Assembly (NCBI GenBank): GCA_022825135.1
Contig: JAJDYN010000015.1
Location: 1-64,000, forward strand
DNA length: 64,000 nucleotides
From: Gemmatimonadota bacterium
GTDB taxonomy: Bacteria; Gemmatimonadota; Gemmatimonadetes; Longimicrobiales; Gaopeijiaceae
Direction: 5' to 3'
Part shown: positions 13,540 to 23,345 of the stretch, one piece after another
Position numbering within the stretch: position 1 is the first letter of the stretch
How the letters are laid out: every line of letters begins with the position of its first letter
Position numbers and translations under genes: made by a program
The notes under the pieces: generated by a model
Told to the model about the DNA's origin: nothing
The model's database searches: none
What the model saw: only the letters and a program-made list of their open reading frames with translations

Positions 13540-14790
13540 TTGACGACAGTCCTGTTGGGCCTGGGGCTGATGCTGCTCGTCGGGTCGGCGCTGCTGACCG
13601 CGGCCCAGACCGCCTGCGTGACGGTGGGCGAGTCGCGCATCCGCACCCTCGTGGACGAGGGCTTCCAGGAGGCCGACAAGCTCTCGCGTCTGCGAGAGGA
13701 GCCCGTTCGGTTCCTCGACTCCTACGTGCTCTTCGACACGGTGTTCAACGCGGGTGCCGCCGGGCTGTGGGTCGGCGCGTCGGCGAGCGCGGGGGCCGGC
13801 TCCGTGGTGATCGCCGCGGTCGTGGCCATCGGGGCGGTTCTGGTCGCGGGCGAGCTGGTGCCGAGGGCAGTGGCCCAGGCCAGGCCGGTTCGGCTGGCGC
13901 TCGTCAGCGCCCCCGCACTGCTGCTGCTCGAGCGGCTCTCGCGTCCGCTCCTCTATCCGGTGCGGCGGTTCGCGCGCTACTGGACCCACCGGCCGGGCGA
14001 TGAGGGCCGCTCGGTCGAAGAGCGGGAAGTCAGCGAACTGGCCGAACTCGGCCAGGAGGAAGGCGTCGTGTTGCCGGAGGAGCACGAACTGGCGGAACGG
14101 GCCTTTCGCCTGGACGAGACCACCGCCTGGGACGTGATGACGCCGCGCGTGTCCATCTTCGCGTGGAGCGACTCGCTAAGGCTCGACGACATCATCGAAC
14201 AGCTGCCCGAGGTACCGTATTCGCGGGTGCCGGTGTTCGGCGAGTCGATCGACGATGTCACCGGCATCCTCTATGTGCGCGAAGCCTATGCCGCCCACTC
14301 CGGCGGACAGGCGAAGGCCCGCCTGTCGGACCTCTCGCGGGAGCCCTTCTTCGTCCCCGGTTCGCTGCCCCTGACGCGCCTGCTGCGGGATTTCCAGAGC
14401 CGGCGCATCCACATGGGCATCGTGGCCGACGAGTTCGGGGGCACCGATGGTCTCGTCACCCTCGAGGATCTGCTCGAGGAGCTCGTCGGCGAGATCGTGG
14501 ACGAAACCGATCCGGCGTCCGAGGCCATCGTGCGCGTCTCCCGCACGGAGGCGATCGTCGAGGGAGCCACGGAGCTTCGGGAGATCAACTACGCGATGAA
14601 CGTGTCCCTGCCCCACCTGGAGCACCGCTCGCTGAACGGGTTTCTGGTGGAAAGGCTGGGCCACGTGCCCGCACGGGGCGACGAGGTGGTGTTCGCGGGC
14701 GTCGACATCCGGATCGTGGAGGCCTCCGAGACCCAGATCCTGCGCGCCCGGCTGCGCAAGCTGCCGGCTCCCGGCGGCGAGGACGAATAG
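13540..14790 (+). CDS. CorC/HlyC-type CBS-domain membrane protein
   Basis: Integral membrane protein of the hemolysin-C/CorC (CNNM-like) family, linked to magnesium or divalent ion homeostasis. From the TTG at 13540 it has 416 residues. The N-terminal domain has about four hydrophobic segments and VAGELVPRAVA. A CBS pair follows (TTAWDVMTPRVSIFAW and FQSRRIHMGIVADEFGGTDGLVTLEDLLEELVGEI in adjoining pieces), then a CorC_HlyC domain (LNGFLVERLGHVPARGDEV). I chose the TTG because GGGAG ends seven bases before it and hydrophobic sequence begins at once. The in-frame ATG at 13414 would add 42 polar residues and overlap moxR. Confidence 0.85.
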   Translation: MTTVLLGLGLMLLVGSALLTAAQTACVTVGESRIRTLVDEGFQEADKLSRLREEPVRFLDSYVLFDTVFNAGAAGLWVGASASAGAGSVVIAAVVAIGAVLVAGELVPRAVAQARPVRLALVSAPALLLLERLSRPLLYPVRRFARYWTHRPGDEGRSVEEREVSELAELGQEEGVVLPEEHELAERAFRLDETTAWDVMTPRVSIFAWSDSLRLDDIIEQLPEVPYSRVPVFGESIDDVTGILYVREAYAAHSGGQAKARLSDLSREPFFVPGSLPLTRLLRDFQSRRIHMGIVADEFGGTDGLVTLEDLLEELVGEIVDETDPASEAIVRVSRTEAIVEGATELREINYAMNVSLPHLEHRSLNGFLVERLGHVPARGDEVVFAGVDIRIVEASETQILRARLRKLPAPGGEDE

Positions 14791-14793
14791 GGA

Positions 14794-15324
14794 ATGGCGT
14801 TGATCCTGCCCTTCAACGGGCACACTCCCAGGGTCGCGGAGAGCGCCTTCCTGGCTCCCACTGCGGTGCTCATCGGCGACGTGACGGTGGGAGAGGACGC
14901 CAGCATCTGGTTCGGCGCGGTCCTGCGGGGCGACAACCCGGAGCACGGGGTCGTAATCGGCGCACGGAGCAACATCCAGGAGAACTGCGTGGTGCACGTG
15001 GGCCACTGGGGACCGACGGTTGTCGGAGAGGATGTGACCGTCGGACACGGCGCGAAGTTCGAGAGCTGCACGATCGGCGACAATACGGTCGTGGGGATGA
15101 ACGCCGTCATCCTGCAGGGGGCGCGGGTGGGCGCGGGCTGCGTGCTGGGGGCGGGCACGGTCGTGCTCGAAGGCGCCGACATCCCCGAGGACAGCCTGGT
15201 CGCGGGCGTACCCGGGCGGGTCAGGAAGACCCTGGAAGGGGCGTCGGCGCGCTGGGTGGAGGGAGGCGGGAGCCACTATGTGCGGCTGTCGCGGCGCTAC
15301 ATGGAGGTGCTGGGCCTCAAGTGA
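14794..15324 (+). CDS. Gamma-carbonic-anhydrase-family hexapeptide protein
   Basis: A 176-residue left-handed beta-helix protein of the YrdA/PaaY/gamma-carbonic-anhydrase family, built from hexapeptide turns (VLIGDVTVGEDASIWFGAVL and onward). In carbonic anhydrases of this family three His bind the metal. Two are visible here, His68 in VVHVG and His85 in VGHGAKFE, but the third, five residues after His85, is Glu90. The C-terminal helix (YVRLSRRYMEVLGL) is normal. It follows the CBS protein by three bases, so the two are probably co-transcribed. Enzymatic activity is uncertain because of the substituted ligand. Confidence 0.88.
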   Translation: MALILPFNGHTPRVAESAFLAPTAVLIGDVTVGEDASIWFGAVLRGDNPEHGVVIGARSNIQENCVVHVGHWGPTVVGEDVTVGHGAKFESCTIGDNTVVGMNAVILQGARVGAGCVLGAGTVVLEGADIPEDSLVAGVPGRVRKTLEGASARWVEGGGSHYVRLSRRYMEVLGLK

Positions 15325-16447
15325 GCCCGGAAAGCCGCAGATACCAGTCCAGCAGGGCGTCTCCCCACCAGTGACTGATGGCGGCGCCGACCGCCAGGAA
15401 CACGCCGAGGGGCACCAGGTGCCGGGTGCCGAGCAGCAGCCGCAGCTTGAGGTAGGCCAGGAGACCCGCGAGAGCCCCGAGGAACACGGTCACGACCACG
15501 CCCCACGGGCCGGTGAAAGCGCCTGCCAGCGCCATCATCTTGACGTCTCCACCCCCCAGGACGGCCGCCGGGGTCGCCGCGCGAGGCGAATCACCCGGGT
15601 CGCCAGGGCTCTCCAGGCGGCCCGTATCCCGCGCGTGGGACGGCACTGCGGGGGAAACCGGCGCGGTGGCGTCCGCGTCCTCGCCCAACCCCTCGACCCA
15701 GGCGACCAGGACGGCCGGCGCGGCCGCGCCGGCCGCCACCGCCGCAGCGACGCCGACCGGCCCGAACCACCACCCGGCCAGCACCATCACCGGAAGGGCC
15801 GGAAGCAGCGCCGCCAGCTGGCCGCGCGCCGTCGCCAGGATGCGCACCCCCCGTGCGTCCCGGGCCCGCCGGCGGCCCTGGTCGTGCTCCCGGGCGGCTG
15901 CCTCCAACCGGCCGGGACGAGCGCGCGCGAGCAGCCAGGTGCCCGCCGTCCCCACCAGCCACATCCCGCCGAACCCCGCCGCCGCCCCCGCGGCCGCGCT
16001 CGCCGGCGTGATTCCCCCCGGCGCGAGCGACAGCGCCAGGCCCGCCGCCGCGCCGCCGAGCGAGAACTGGTCGGGGATCAGGTAGAGGCGGGCGTCGGTG
16101 AGGGCGATACCCAGCAGCACCAGCAGGAAGAAGCCGGAGGTGGCCGCCTCGAGACTCAGGCCGCGGGTCAGGACCGCGAGCACACAGATCGCGCCGCCGG
16201 CCGCCTCCACGAGCGGGTAGGACAGGGAAATGCGCGCATCGCACCTCCGGCAGCGGCCGCGCAGCCGGAGCCAGCTCAGCACCGGGATCTGGTCGTGCCA
16301 GCGGATGGCCGCCGAGCATGTAGGGCATGCCGAGCGCGGCCGCACCACCGACGCCCCGCGCGGCCAGCGCGCCACGCACACGTTGAGGAACGACCCGAGC
16401 GCCAGGCCGGCCAGCCCGGCGAGGAAAAGCGCCACCGGATCGGTCAC
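15317..16447 (-). CDS. pilD: Prepilin peptidase with large internal insertion
   Basis: Membrane aspartyl protease that cleaves and N-methylates type IV prepilins. From the GTG at 16447 the product has 376 residues. It has the zinc tetracysteine domain (CPTCSAAI and CRRCDARI), the first catalytic Asp in ALTDARLYLIPD and the second in GGGDVKMM. These two Asp are about 183 residues apart; in V. cholerae TcpJ they are 64 apart. The extra roughly 120 residues hold a charged segment, about two further hydrophobic stretches and a Pro/Ser/Asp-rich linker. The start overlaps the stop of the upstream methyltransferase (GTGA). The likely substrates are the minor pilins near 47-49 kb. Confidence 0.9.
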   Translation of the reverse strand: MTDPVALFLAGLAGLALGSFLNVCVARWPRGASVVRPRSACPTCSAAIRWHDQIPVLSWLRLRGRCRRCDARISLSYPLVEAAGGAICVLAVLTRGLSLEAATSGFFLLVLLGIALTDARLYLIPDQFSLGGAAAGLALSLAPGGITPASAAAGAAAGFGGMWLVGTAGTWLLARARPGRLEAAAREHDQGRRRARDARGVRILATARGQLAALLPALPVMVLAGWWFGPVGVAAAVAAGAAAPAVLVAWVEGLGEDADATAPVSPAVPSHARDTGRLESPGDPGDSPRAATPAAVLGGGDVKMMALAGAFTGPWGVVVTVFLGALAGLLAYLKLRLLLGTRHLVPLGVFLAVGAAISHWWGDALLDWYLRLSGLT

Positions 16448-17229
16448 GCCCGCGTGAGCGCGTAGAGCACGACCGCGCCCGCGACCGCGGCGTTGAGCGA
16501 ATCTGCCGCCCCGGCCATTGGGACGCCCGCACACGCGCTCGCCACCTCGCGGATCTCGGCGCGCACACCCGCGCCCTCGTTGCCGACCACCAGCATCCAC
16601 GGCGGTGTGACGGAGAGGGCGGCGCCGTCCTCCCCGGTGGCGTCGGCCACGATCACCTGCACCCCGGCCGCCCACCTGCCCACCTCGCTCCACGGGGCGC
16701 GCACCAACGGGATGCGGAATACGCTTCCCGCGGACGCGCGCACCACCCGGGCGTTCCAGGGGTCCACGGCCCCGTCGAGGACGATCACGGCGGTGAGGCC
16801 GAAGGCTCTCGCGGTGCGCACCAGCGTGCCCAGGTTGCCCGGATCCTGGATCCCGTCGAGCGCCAGGAGGCGGGCGTCGGGGGCGAGATGGAGCGCCTCC
16901 GCAGCAGGCGCCGGTTCTTCGCAGACCAGCAGGATCCCCTGCGGGCTCGGCGTGGCCGACACCGCCGCCATTTCGCGTTCTCCTACCCAGTCGGGCGTCA
17001 CCCCGTCCGCTTCCAGCTCCGCGAGCAGAGCCTCCCCCGCGGGAGAGCGCACCAGCGCGGGCGAGCAGACCGCGAAGCGAACGGCCGCGCCGGACGCGAG
17101 CGCCTCCCCGGCTGCGCGCACGCCCTCCACGAGCACAGAGCTCTCACGTACGCGGCTCCGGTGGCTCCCGAGCCGCGCGAGCAGCCGCGTCCGGCGCTTG
17201 CTCAGCACCGCCCGGCCGGAGGCCGTCAC
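16444..17229 (-). CDS. TrmH/SpoU-family rRNA 2'-O-methyltransferase
   Basis: S-adenosylmethionine-dependent RNA ribose methyltransferase of the SPOUT class, RlmB/TsnR-like. The 261-residue protein has an N-terminal substrate-binding domain (VLVEGVRAAGEAL) and then the three SpoU motifs: DPGNLGTLVRTARAFG, LVVGNEGAGV and SLNAAVAGAVVLYAL, which form the trefoil knot. Which rRNA or tRNA nucleotide is modified cannot be told from sequence. It is transcribed ahead of the prepilin peptidase, with a four-base overlap. Confidence 0.88.
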   Translation of the reverse strand: MTASGRAVLSKRRTRLLARLGSHRSRVRESSVLVEGVRAAGEALASGAAVRFAVCSPALVRSPAGEALLAELEADGVTPDWVGEREMAAVSATPSPQGILLVCEEPAPAAEALHLAPDARLLALDGIQDPGNLGTLVRTARAFGLTAVIVLDGAVDPWNARVVRASAGSVFRIPLVRAPWSEVGRWAAGVQVIVADATGEDGAALSVTPPWMLVVGNEGAGVRAEIREVASACAGVPMAGAADSLNAAVAGAVVLYALTRA

Positions 17230-17362
17230 CCTACCCCCTCACCGGACTTTGCATCGGTCCCTCTTCGCAAAACCTGCTCATCCCCCGATAGCCAGGTATG
17301 TTCTCCGGTGCCGGTCGCTCGACCGCACCGGAATCCAGAGTCGATCCTCCACCAGCGTCCCC

Positions 17363-18193
17363 ATGCCATCTCCACCAGGATCACCTCCCGGCTCGCTGCC
17401 GGTCGCGCTCACCATCGCCGGGAGCGATTCCGGCGGGGGCGCGGGCATCCAGGCGGATCTGAAGACCTTCCACGCATTCGGCGTGTTCGGGACGTCCGCC
17501 GTGACCGCCATCACCGCCCAGAACACCACGGGGGTGAGCGCGGTCCACCCCGTCCCGCCCCAAATCGTGCGCGCCCAGATCGACGCGGTCGCGGTCGACC
17601 TCCGCCCACGCGCCCTCAAGACCGGAATGCTGGCGACCGCCGAACTGGTCGACGTCGTCGCCGAGGCCATCGCCGCCCAAGGCCTCCCCGCCTGCGTGAT
17701 GGATCCCGTCATGGTCGCCGCCAGCGGCCATCGCCTGCTCGAGCCCGAGGCCGAGGCCACGCTGGCGCACCGGCTGCTTCCGCTGGCCGCGCTCGTGACG
17801 CCCAACCTGCACGAGGCGGCGCTGCTCACCGGCACCGAGGTCGACTCTCTCGCGGCGATGAAGGCGGCGGCCCGTCACCTGGTCAAGATGGGGGCGGGGG
17901 CAGCGCTGGTGAAGGGCGGCCACCTGCCTTCGGGCGAAGCCGCGGACGTGTTCTGGGACGGGCGCGAGGAGCGCATCTGGCGGCGTCCGCGCATCACGAC
18001 GCGTCACGTGCACGGTACCGGCTGCACGCTCTCCGCGGCGGTGGCCGCCGGCCTGGCTCGCGGAACCCGGCTCCCTCGGGCCGTGGACGCGGCCATCGAC
18101 TTCGTAGCGCGCGCGATCGCGTCGGCACCGGGGCTGGGGGCGGGGGGCGGCCCCATCAACCACTTCGCCGGGGCACGGACCGACAGCGGCTGA
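17363..18193 (+). CDS. thiD: Hydroxymethylpyrimidine/phosphomethylpyrimidine kinase
   Basis: Phosphorylates HMP and HMP-phosphate to the pyrophosphate used by ThiE. The 276-residue ribokinase-fold protein has IAGSDSGGGAGIQADLKTF near residue 16, the TAITAQNT motif, DPVMVAASGHRLL, TPNLHEAALLTG and the anion-hole/catalytic motif HGTGCTLSAA near the C-terminus. I chose the ATG at 17363; upstream in-frame sequence is Pro/Ser/Arg-rich shadow of the opposite-strand methyltransferase. It stands alone, and no TPP riboswitch precedes it. Confidence 0.93.
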   Translation: MPSPPGSPPGSLPVALTIAGSDSGGGAGIQADLKTFHAFGVFGTSAVTAITAQNTTGVSAVHPVPPQIVRAQIDAVAVDLRPRALKTGMLATAELVDVVAEAIAAQGLPACVMDPVMVAASGHRLLEPEAEATLAHRLLPLAALVTPNLHEAALLTGTEVDSLAAMKAAARHLVKMGAGAALVKGGHLPSGEAADVFWDGREERIWRRPRITTRHVHGTGCTLSAAVAAGLARGTRLPRAVDAAIDFVARAIASAPGLGAGGGPINHFAGARTDSG

Positions 18194-18195
18194 GT

Positions 18196-18453
18196 TCAGG
18201 GAGACCGGAGGCCGGTCGCAGCCAGCCTGTGCATGGCATGACGGCCACCTCCGGAAAGCGTTGCAAATGCCCGAATGCAACAAAATGTTGCTTTTGCAGC
18301 TTTGCAACACGCAGCAGAGGGTCTTGGCAGACCGAGACCATCACGCTCGCAGGCCGGACTGGCCACCCGACCGCTCAAAAGGAACACCCAAGCCGCGAGG
18401 AAGCTGCATCCAAAGCCCACCAGGGTCAGGATGTGCCCCATGGTTTCATCCAT
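18196..18453 (-). CDS. Doubtful small membrane protein ORF
   Basis: An 85-codon frame from the ATG at 18453 begins MDETMGHILTLVGFGCSF and has one convincing hydrophobic stretch (ILTLVGFGCSFLAAWVFLL) before a Cys-rich, low-confidence tail. I recognise no family. No strong ribosome site is present (GGATCGGAAGC precedes the ATG). The coding-like part may be only the first 30 codons. It runs into the TTGCA-rich patch, so it could equally be non-coding. Confidence 0.22.
   Translation of the reverse strand: MDETMGHILTLVGFGCSFLAAWVFLLSGRVASPACERDGLGLPRPSAACCKAAKATFCCIRAFATLSGGGRHAMHRLAATGLRSP
18277..18295 (+). terminator. Possible terminator downstream of thiD
   Basis: GCAACA-AAA-TGTTGC forms a perfect 6-base-pair hairpin, followed directly by TTTT, 84 bases after the thiD stop. 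The form fits a weak intrinsic terminator. The same arms are part of the surrounding TTGCA repeat cluster, so a protein-binding role is an alternative. Confidence 0.35.
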
Positions 18454-18539
18454 GCTTCCGATCCCTACGTCTCCCGGACCGCGATATGCGGGGTCGTCTC
18501 GGCGAAGGCACGTTAATGGCCCCCTCACGCGAGCGCGCG

Positions 18540-19403
18540 TCAGACAGTGAACGCTCCCCCCGCCAGCATCCCGCGGATCACCCGCTCCAGCACCTCACCC
18601 GCCCGGTTCCCCACCTCCAGTACCTCGTCATGGGAGATGGCGTCCGCGCCTTCCGCCCCCGGCGCCATCCCCACCCCGCACGCCATGTTGGTGACCATGG
18701 CGAAGGCCAGCACCAGCACGCCGCGCGCCCGCAGCGTGAGCACTTCGGGCACGACGGACATCCCGACTACGTCCCCGCCCATCCGTTCGACCATGCGTAC
18801 CTCGGCCGGCGTCTCGAAGCTGGGGCCGAGCAGAGCCGCGTAGGTGCCGCGCGCCAGACGAACGCCCAGCCGGGCCGCCTGTGCGAGCGCCGACTGCTGC
18901 AACCCCGGGTCGTACGGGGCGCTCATGTCCGGGAACGGGGTTGCGTCCCCCGCCTGGGCGGGCGGCGGCAACGGCGTGCGCCCCATCAGGTTGATGTGGT
19001 CGTCGATCACCACCAGGCCACCCGGCCGCAGACGCGCGTCGACACCCCCCACCGCGGCGGTGATGACGGAACTTGTCGCACCCAGGGCCGCCGCGATGCG
19101 GGCCGGCGCGGAGATCACCCACGGCGGATGGCCCTCGTAGAAATGCAGCCGCCCGCACTGCACGACGACCGGCACCCCCTCACAGCGCCCGAAGAGGAAA
19201 CGGCCCGCATGCCCCGCAATCCCCGTGGATGGAAGGCCGGGAATCTCCCCGAACAGCACTACCTCCTCGACGTCGACCAGCCGTTCGAGCCCGCTCAGCC
19301 CGGAACCGAGCAGCAGATGCACCAGCGGAGCCCTGCGGATGCGCGCGCGCAACGACGCGACCACGGCACCGAAGTCCTCCGCCGGCGCGATTCCCGGTTT
19401 CAC
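18540..19403 (-). CDS. punA: Purine nucleoside phosphorylase (class II)
   Basis: Phosphorolyses inosine/guanosine-type nucleosides to base and ribose-1-phosphate. The 287-residue protein has GSGLSGLE (phosphate loop), GRLHFYEGH, DDHINLMG, GPSFETPAEVRMV, GMSVVPEV and the base-binding VTNMACGV. One oddity is the segment ITAAVGGVD, where the family has TNAAGG: the Asn is lost and an Ala becomes Val. Family membership is clear, but substrate choice may differ. The GTG start follows the nucleoside transporter stop by 16 bases, so the two genes form an uptake-and-breakdown operon. Confidence 0.88.
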   Translation of the reverse strand: MKPGIAPAEDFGAVVASLRARIRRAPLVHLLLGSGLSGLERLVDVEEVVLFGEIPGLPSTGIAGHAGRFLFGRCEGVPVVVQCGRLHFYEGHPPWVISAPARIAAALGATSSVITAAVGGVDARLRPGGLVVIDDHINLMGRTPLPPPAQAGDATPFPDMSAPYDPGLQQSALAQAARLGVRLARGTYAALLGPSFETPAEVRMVERMGGDVVGMSVVPEVLTLRARGVLVLAFAMVTNMACGVGMAPGAEGADAISHDEVLEVGNRAGEVLERVIRGMLAGGAFTV

Positions 19404-19419
19404 GGAGCCATCCCCGGCG

Positions 19420-20937
19420 TCACAGGATCATCCCGGCCACGGTGGCCGTCATGAAGGCGGCGAGCGTACCTCCGACCATCGCCCGCAGCCCGATGCGCGA
19501 CAGGTCGCGCCGCCGCGAGGGCGCGATGCCGCCGATACCGCCGATCTGGATGGCGATGGAGGAGAAGTTGGCGAAGCCGCACAGCGCGTACGTGGCGATG
19601 ACGACCGAGCGCGGATGCAGGGTGGAGCCCTCCCCGAGCAGGCCGGCGAGTTCGACGTAGGCCACGAACTCGTTCAGCGCCGTCTTGATCCCCATCAGCG
19701 AACCCACCTGAGCGGCATCGGCCCAGGGCACCCCCATGAGCCAGGCCAGCGGCGCCAGGGCCAGCCCCAGCACAGACTGCAGGGTGAGGTCCGGCAGGCC
19801 GACCAGGCCCCCGGCCCAACCCATCAGCCCGTTGATCAGGTAGATCAGCGCCACGAAGGCGAGCAGCATGGCCCCCACGTTGAGCGCCAGCCGCAGTCCG
19901 TCGCCGGCCCCGCGCGCCGCCGCATCGATGACGTTGACGTCCGGCTTCTCCACGTCGCTGACCAGGCGGCCGGCCGTCTCGGGCTCGCCCTCTTCCGGAT
20001 ACATGAGCTTGCCCATCATCAGCGCCGCCGGCGCGGACATGACCGACGCCGCCATCAGGTGCCCGGCGATGTCCGGGAAATAGGAGATGAGGAAGCCGAC
20101 ATAGGCCGCCATCACCCCGCCGGCCACCGTCGCGAAGCCGGCGGTCATCACCGCGTTCAGCTCCGACATGGTCATCTTCTCGACGAAGGGCTTGATGAGG
20201 AGGGGCGCCTCGGTCTGGCCCACGAAGATGTTGCCCGCCGCCGAAAGGGTTTCGGCCCCCGAGGTGCGCATGGTGCGCTGCATGACCCAGGCCATTCCCC
20301 TCACCACGAACTGCATCACGCCAAGGTGATACAGCACCGTCATCAAAGAGGCCAGGAAGATGATGGTGGGGAGCACGGTGAAGGCCACGTAGGCGCCCGG
20401 GTTGGCGACCTGCCCCGGGATCGGGTTGAAGTCGCCGTTGCCCGGCTCCCCGGTCCCGATGGGGATGTTGTTGTCGACCAGGTTCCCGAAGATGAAGCGC
20501 GCGCCCTCGAGCGTGTACCCGAGCAGCCCCACCACCACCGTGTTGGCCCCCTGGAAGATCGCCAGCCCGATGGTGGTCTTCAGGATGAAGAACGCGAAGA
20601 CGAGCTGGAGCGAGACCCCCCAGGCCACGACCCGCCACGGTATGGCGGCCCGGTTGACGCTGCACACCCAGGCGAGCCCGCCCAGCGCCAGCATGCCGAG
20701 CAGCGACCTCAGGCGCTCCGGAAACGAGGTGTCCAGCCCCTCGGAAGCGATCGAGATCCCGAGTCCCGGACCCTGCTGGACGGCGGCCGCCACCTCCGGC
20801 GCCGGCGCGGACCCCGCTCCGGCCGCGCCCAGCGAGGAAGCAGCCAGGCCGGCTCCGAGAAGAAGCACGCACACCATCCACAGCATCCGAAGCGCGCGTC
20901 CGGGATCGGCTCGAGGTCCGGCAAACGCCCCACTCAC
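19420..20937 (-). CDS. nupC: CNT-family concentrative nucleoside transporter
   Basis: Sodium- or proton-coupled importer of nucleosides in the inner membrane. About ten hydrophobic segments are present. The family signatures GQTEAPLLIKPF, GFATVAGGVMAAYVGFL and ALCGFANFSSIAIQIGGIGG mark the substrate-binding repeats. From the GTG at 20937, preceded by a G-rich stretch (GGGGTGGGG), the product has 505 residues. It includes an N-terminal hydrophobic segment and an Ala/Pro-rich periplasmic stretch of about 60 residues before the core. An internal ATG at 20886 is an alternative start. It is co-transcribed with purine nucleoside phosphorylase. Confidence 0.88.
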   Translation of the reverse strand: MSGAFAGPRADPGRALRMLWMVCVLLLGAGLAASSLGAAGAGSAPAPEVAAAVQQGPGLGISIASEGLDTSFPERLRSLLGMLALGGLAWVCSVNRAAIPWRVVAWGVSLQLVFAFFILKTTIGLAIFQGANTVVVGLLGYTLEGARFIFGNLVDNNIPIGTGEPGNGDFNPIPGQVANPGAYVAFTVLPTIIFLASLMTVLYHLGVMQFVVRGMAWVMQRTMRTSGAETLSAAGNIFVGQTEAPLLIKPFVEKMTMSELNAVMTAGFATVAGGVMAAYVGFLISYFPDIAGHLMAASVMSAPAALMMGKLMYPEEGEPETAGRLVSDVEKPDVNVIDAAARGAGDGLRLALNVGAMLLAFVALIYLINGLMGWAGGLVGLPDLTLQSVLGLALAPLAWLMGVPWADAAQVGSLMGIKTALNEFVAYVELAGLLGEGSTLHPRSVVIATYALCGFANFSSIAIQIGGIGGIAPSRRRDLSRIGLRAMVGGTLAAFMTATVAGMIL

Positions 20938-21088
20938 GGCCCCACCCCGGCATTGGACTTCATCCCGGCGACGGAGGTGCCCGGAGGACGGCAGTTCAAA
21001 GGCATGGGAGGCATGTCGGATCCGGTTGGGGTGGACGGGCGCGAAGCCCATCATAACCCTGTTGCGCGAGAACCGCCCAGCGGGCCGA

Positions 21089-21142
21089 AAAGTCTGCCAT
21101 TTTGTCAGGTCCCGGCTGGAAAGTCTGCCATTTTGTCAGGTC
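21089..21142 (+). promoter_or_regulatory. Tandem 23-base direct repeat upstream of dnaK
   Basis: Two identical 23-base copies lie at 21089-21111 and 21120-21142, 31 bases apart start to start, close to three helical turns. The core is GTCTGCCATTTTG followed by TCAGGTC, itself a partial palindrome (CTGCCA-TTT-TGTCAG). The copies end 84 bases before the dnaK start. The first 15 bases recur exactly at 34196-34210, within a perfect palindrome upstream of argF. This looks like a transcription factor operator; heat-shock control is inference from the neighbouring gene. It is not CIRCE or HAIR. Confidence 0.6.
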
Positions 21143-21226
21143 TGTGGCCCCGGAAAGGGGCACGAACGTTGCTCCACACCCGGCGACACCCGGTAATCGG
21201 GAACCCACACAATCCAAGGAGAACAG

Positions 21227-23167
<1,941 letters not shown>

Positions 23168-23345
23168 ACCCTTCGGCGATTCCCGGCCGCGCTCCCGCCG
23201 GGGCCTGTCCGGCCGGGACAACTCTGGCGCCGCGCGGCGCATCGAAAGGGACGCACACAGACAAGGAGAAACCGGTGGTGCGGGAATGGGTAGCAGCAGT
23301 CAGCATCCCTCGCCCCGGCTGCAGCGATACCACAGGAGGGCTGGC

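Larger units (their letters stand above)
18194..18539. other. Intergenic region with AT-richer TTGCA repeat patch
   Basis: This 346-base gap lies between the convergent thiD and purine nucleoside phosphorylase genes. Its notable content is a cluster of TTGCA half-sites at 18261-18308, with both orientations present (TTGCAA, TGCAAC, TGTTGC, TTTGCA, TTTGCAAC), in a locally AT-richer stretch. A doubtful small membrane ORF is on the minus strand. I see no known RNA family. Confidence 0.55.

Noticed and set aside
16493..17362. In-frame extension of thiD upstream of the ATG at 17363
   Set aside because: It is the shadow of the minus-strand methyltransferase. ThiD proteins begin at about the chosen ATG.
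17230..17362. TPP riboswitch in front of thiD
   Set aside because: The conserved CUGAGA and ACCUGAU-type elements of the THI box are absent.
21143..21226. CIRCE or HAIR heat-shock operator at dnaK
   Set aside because: Neither TTAGCACTC-N9-GAGTGCTAA nor CTTGAGT-N7-ACTCAAG is present; the repeats there are a different sequence.
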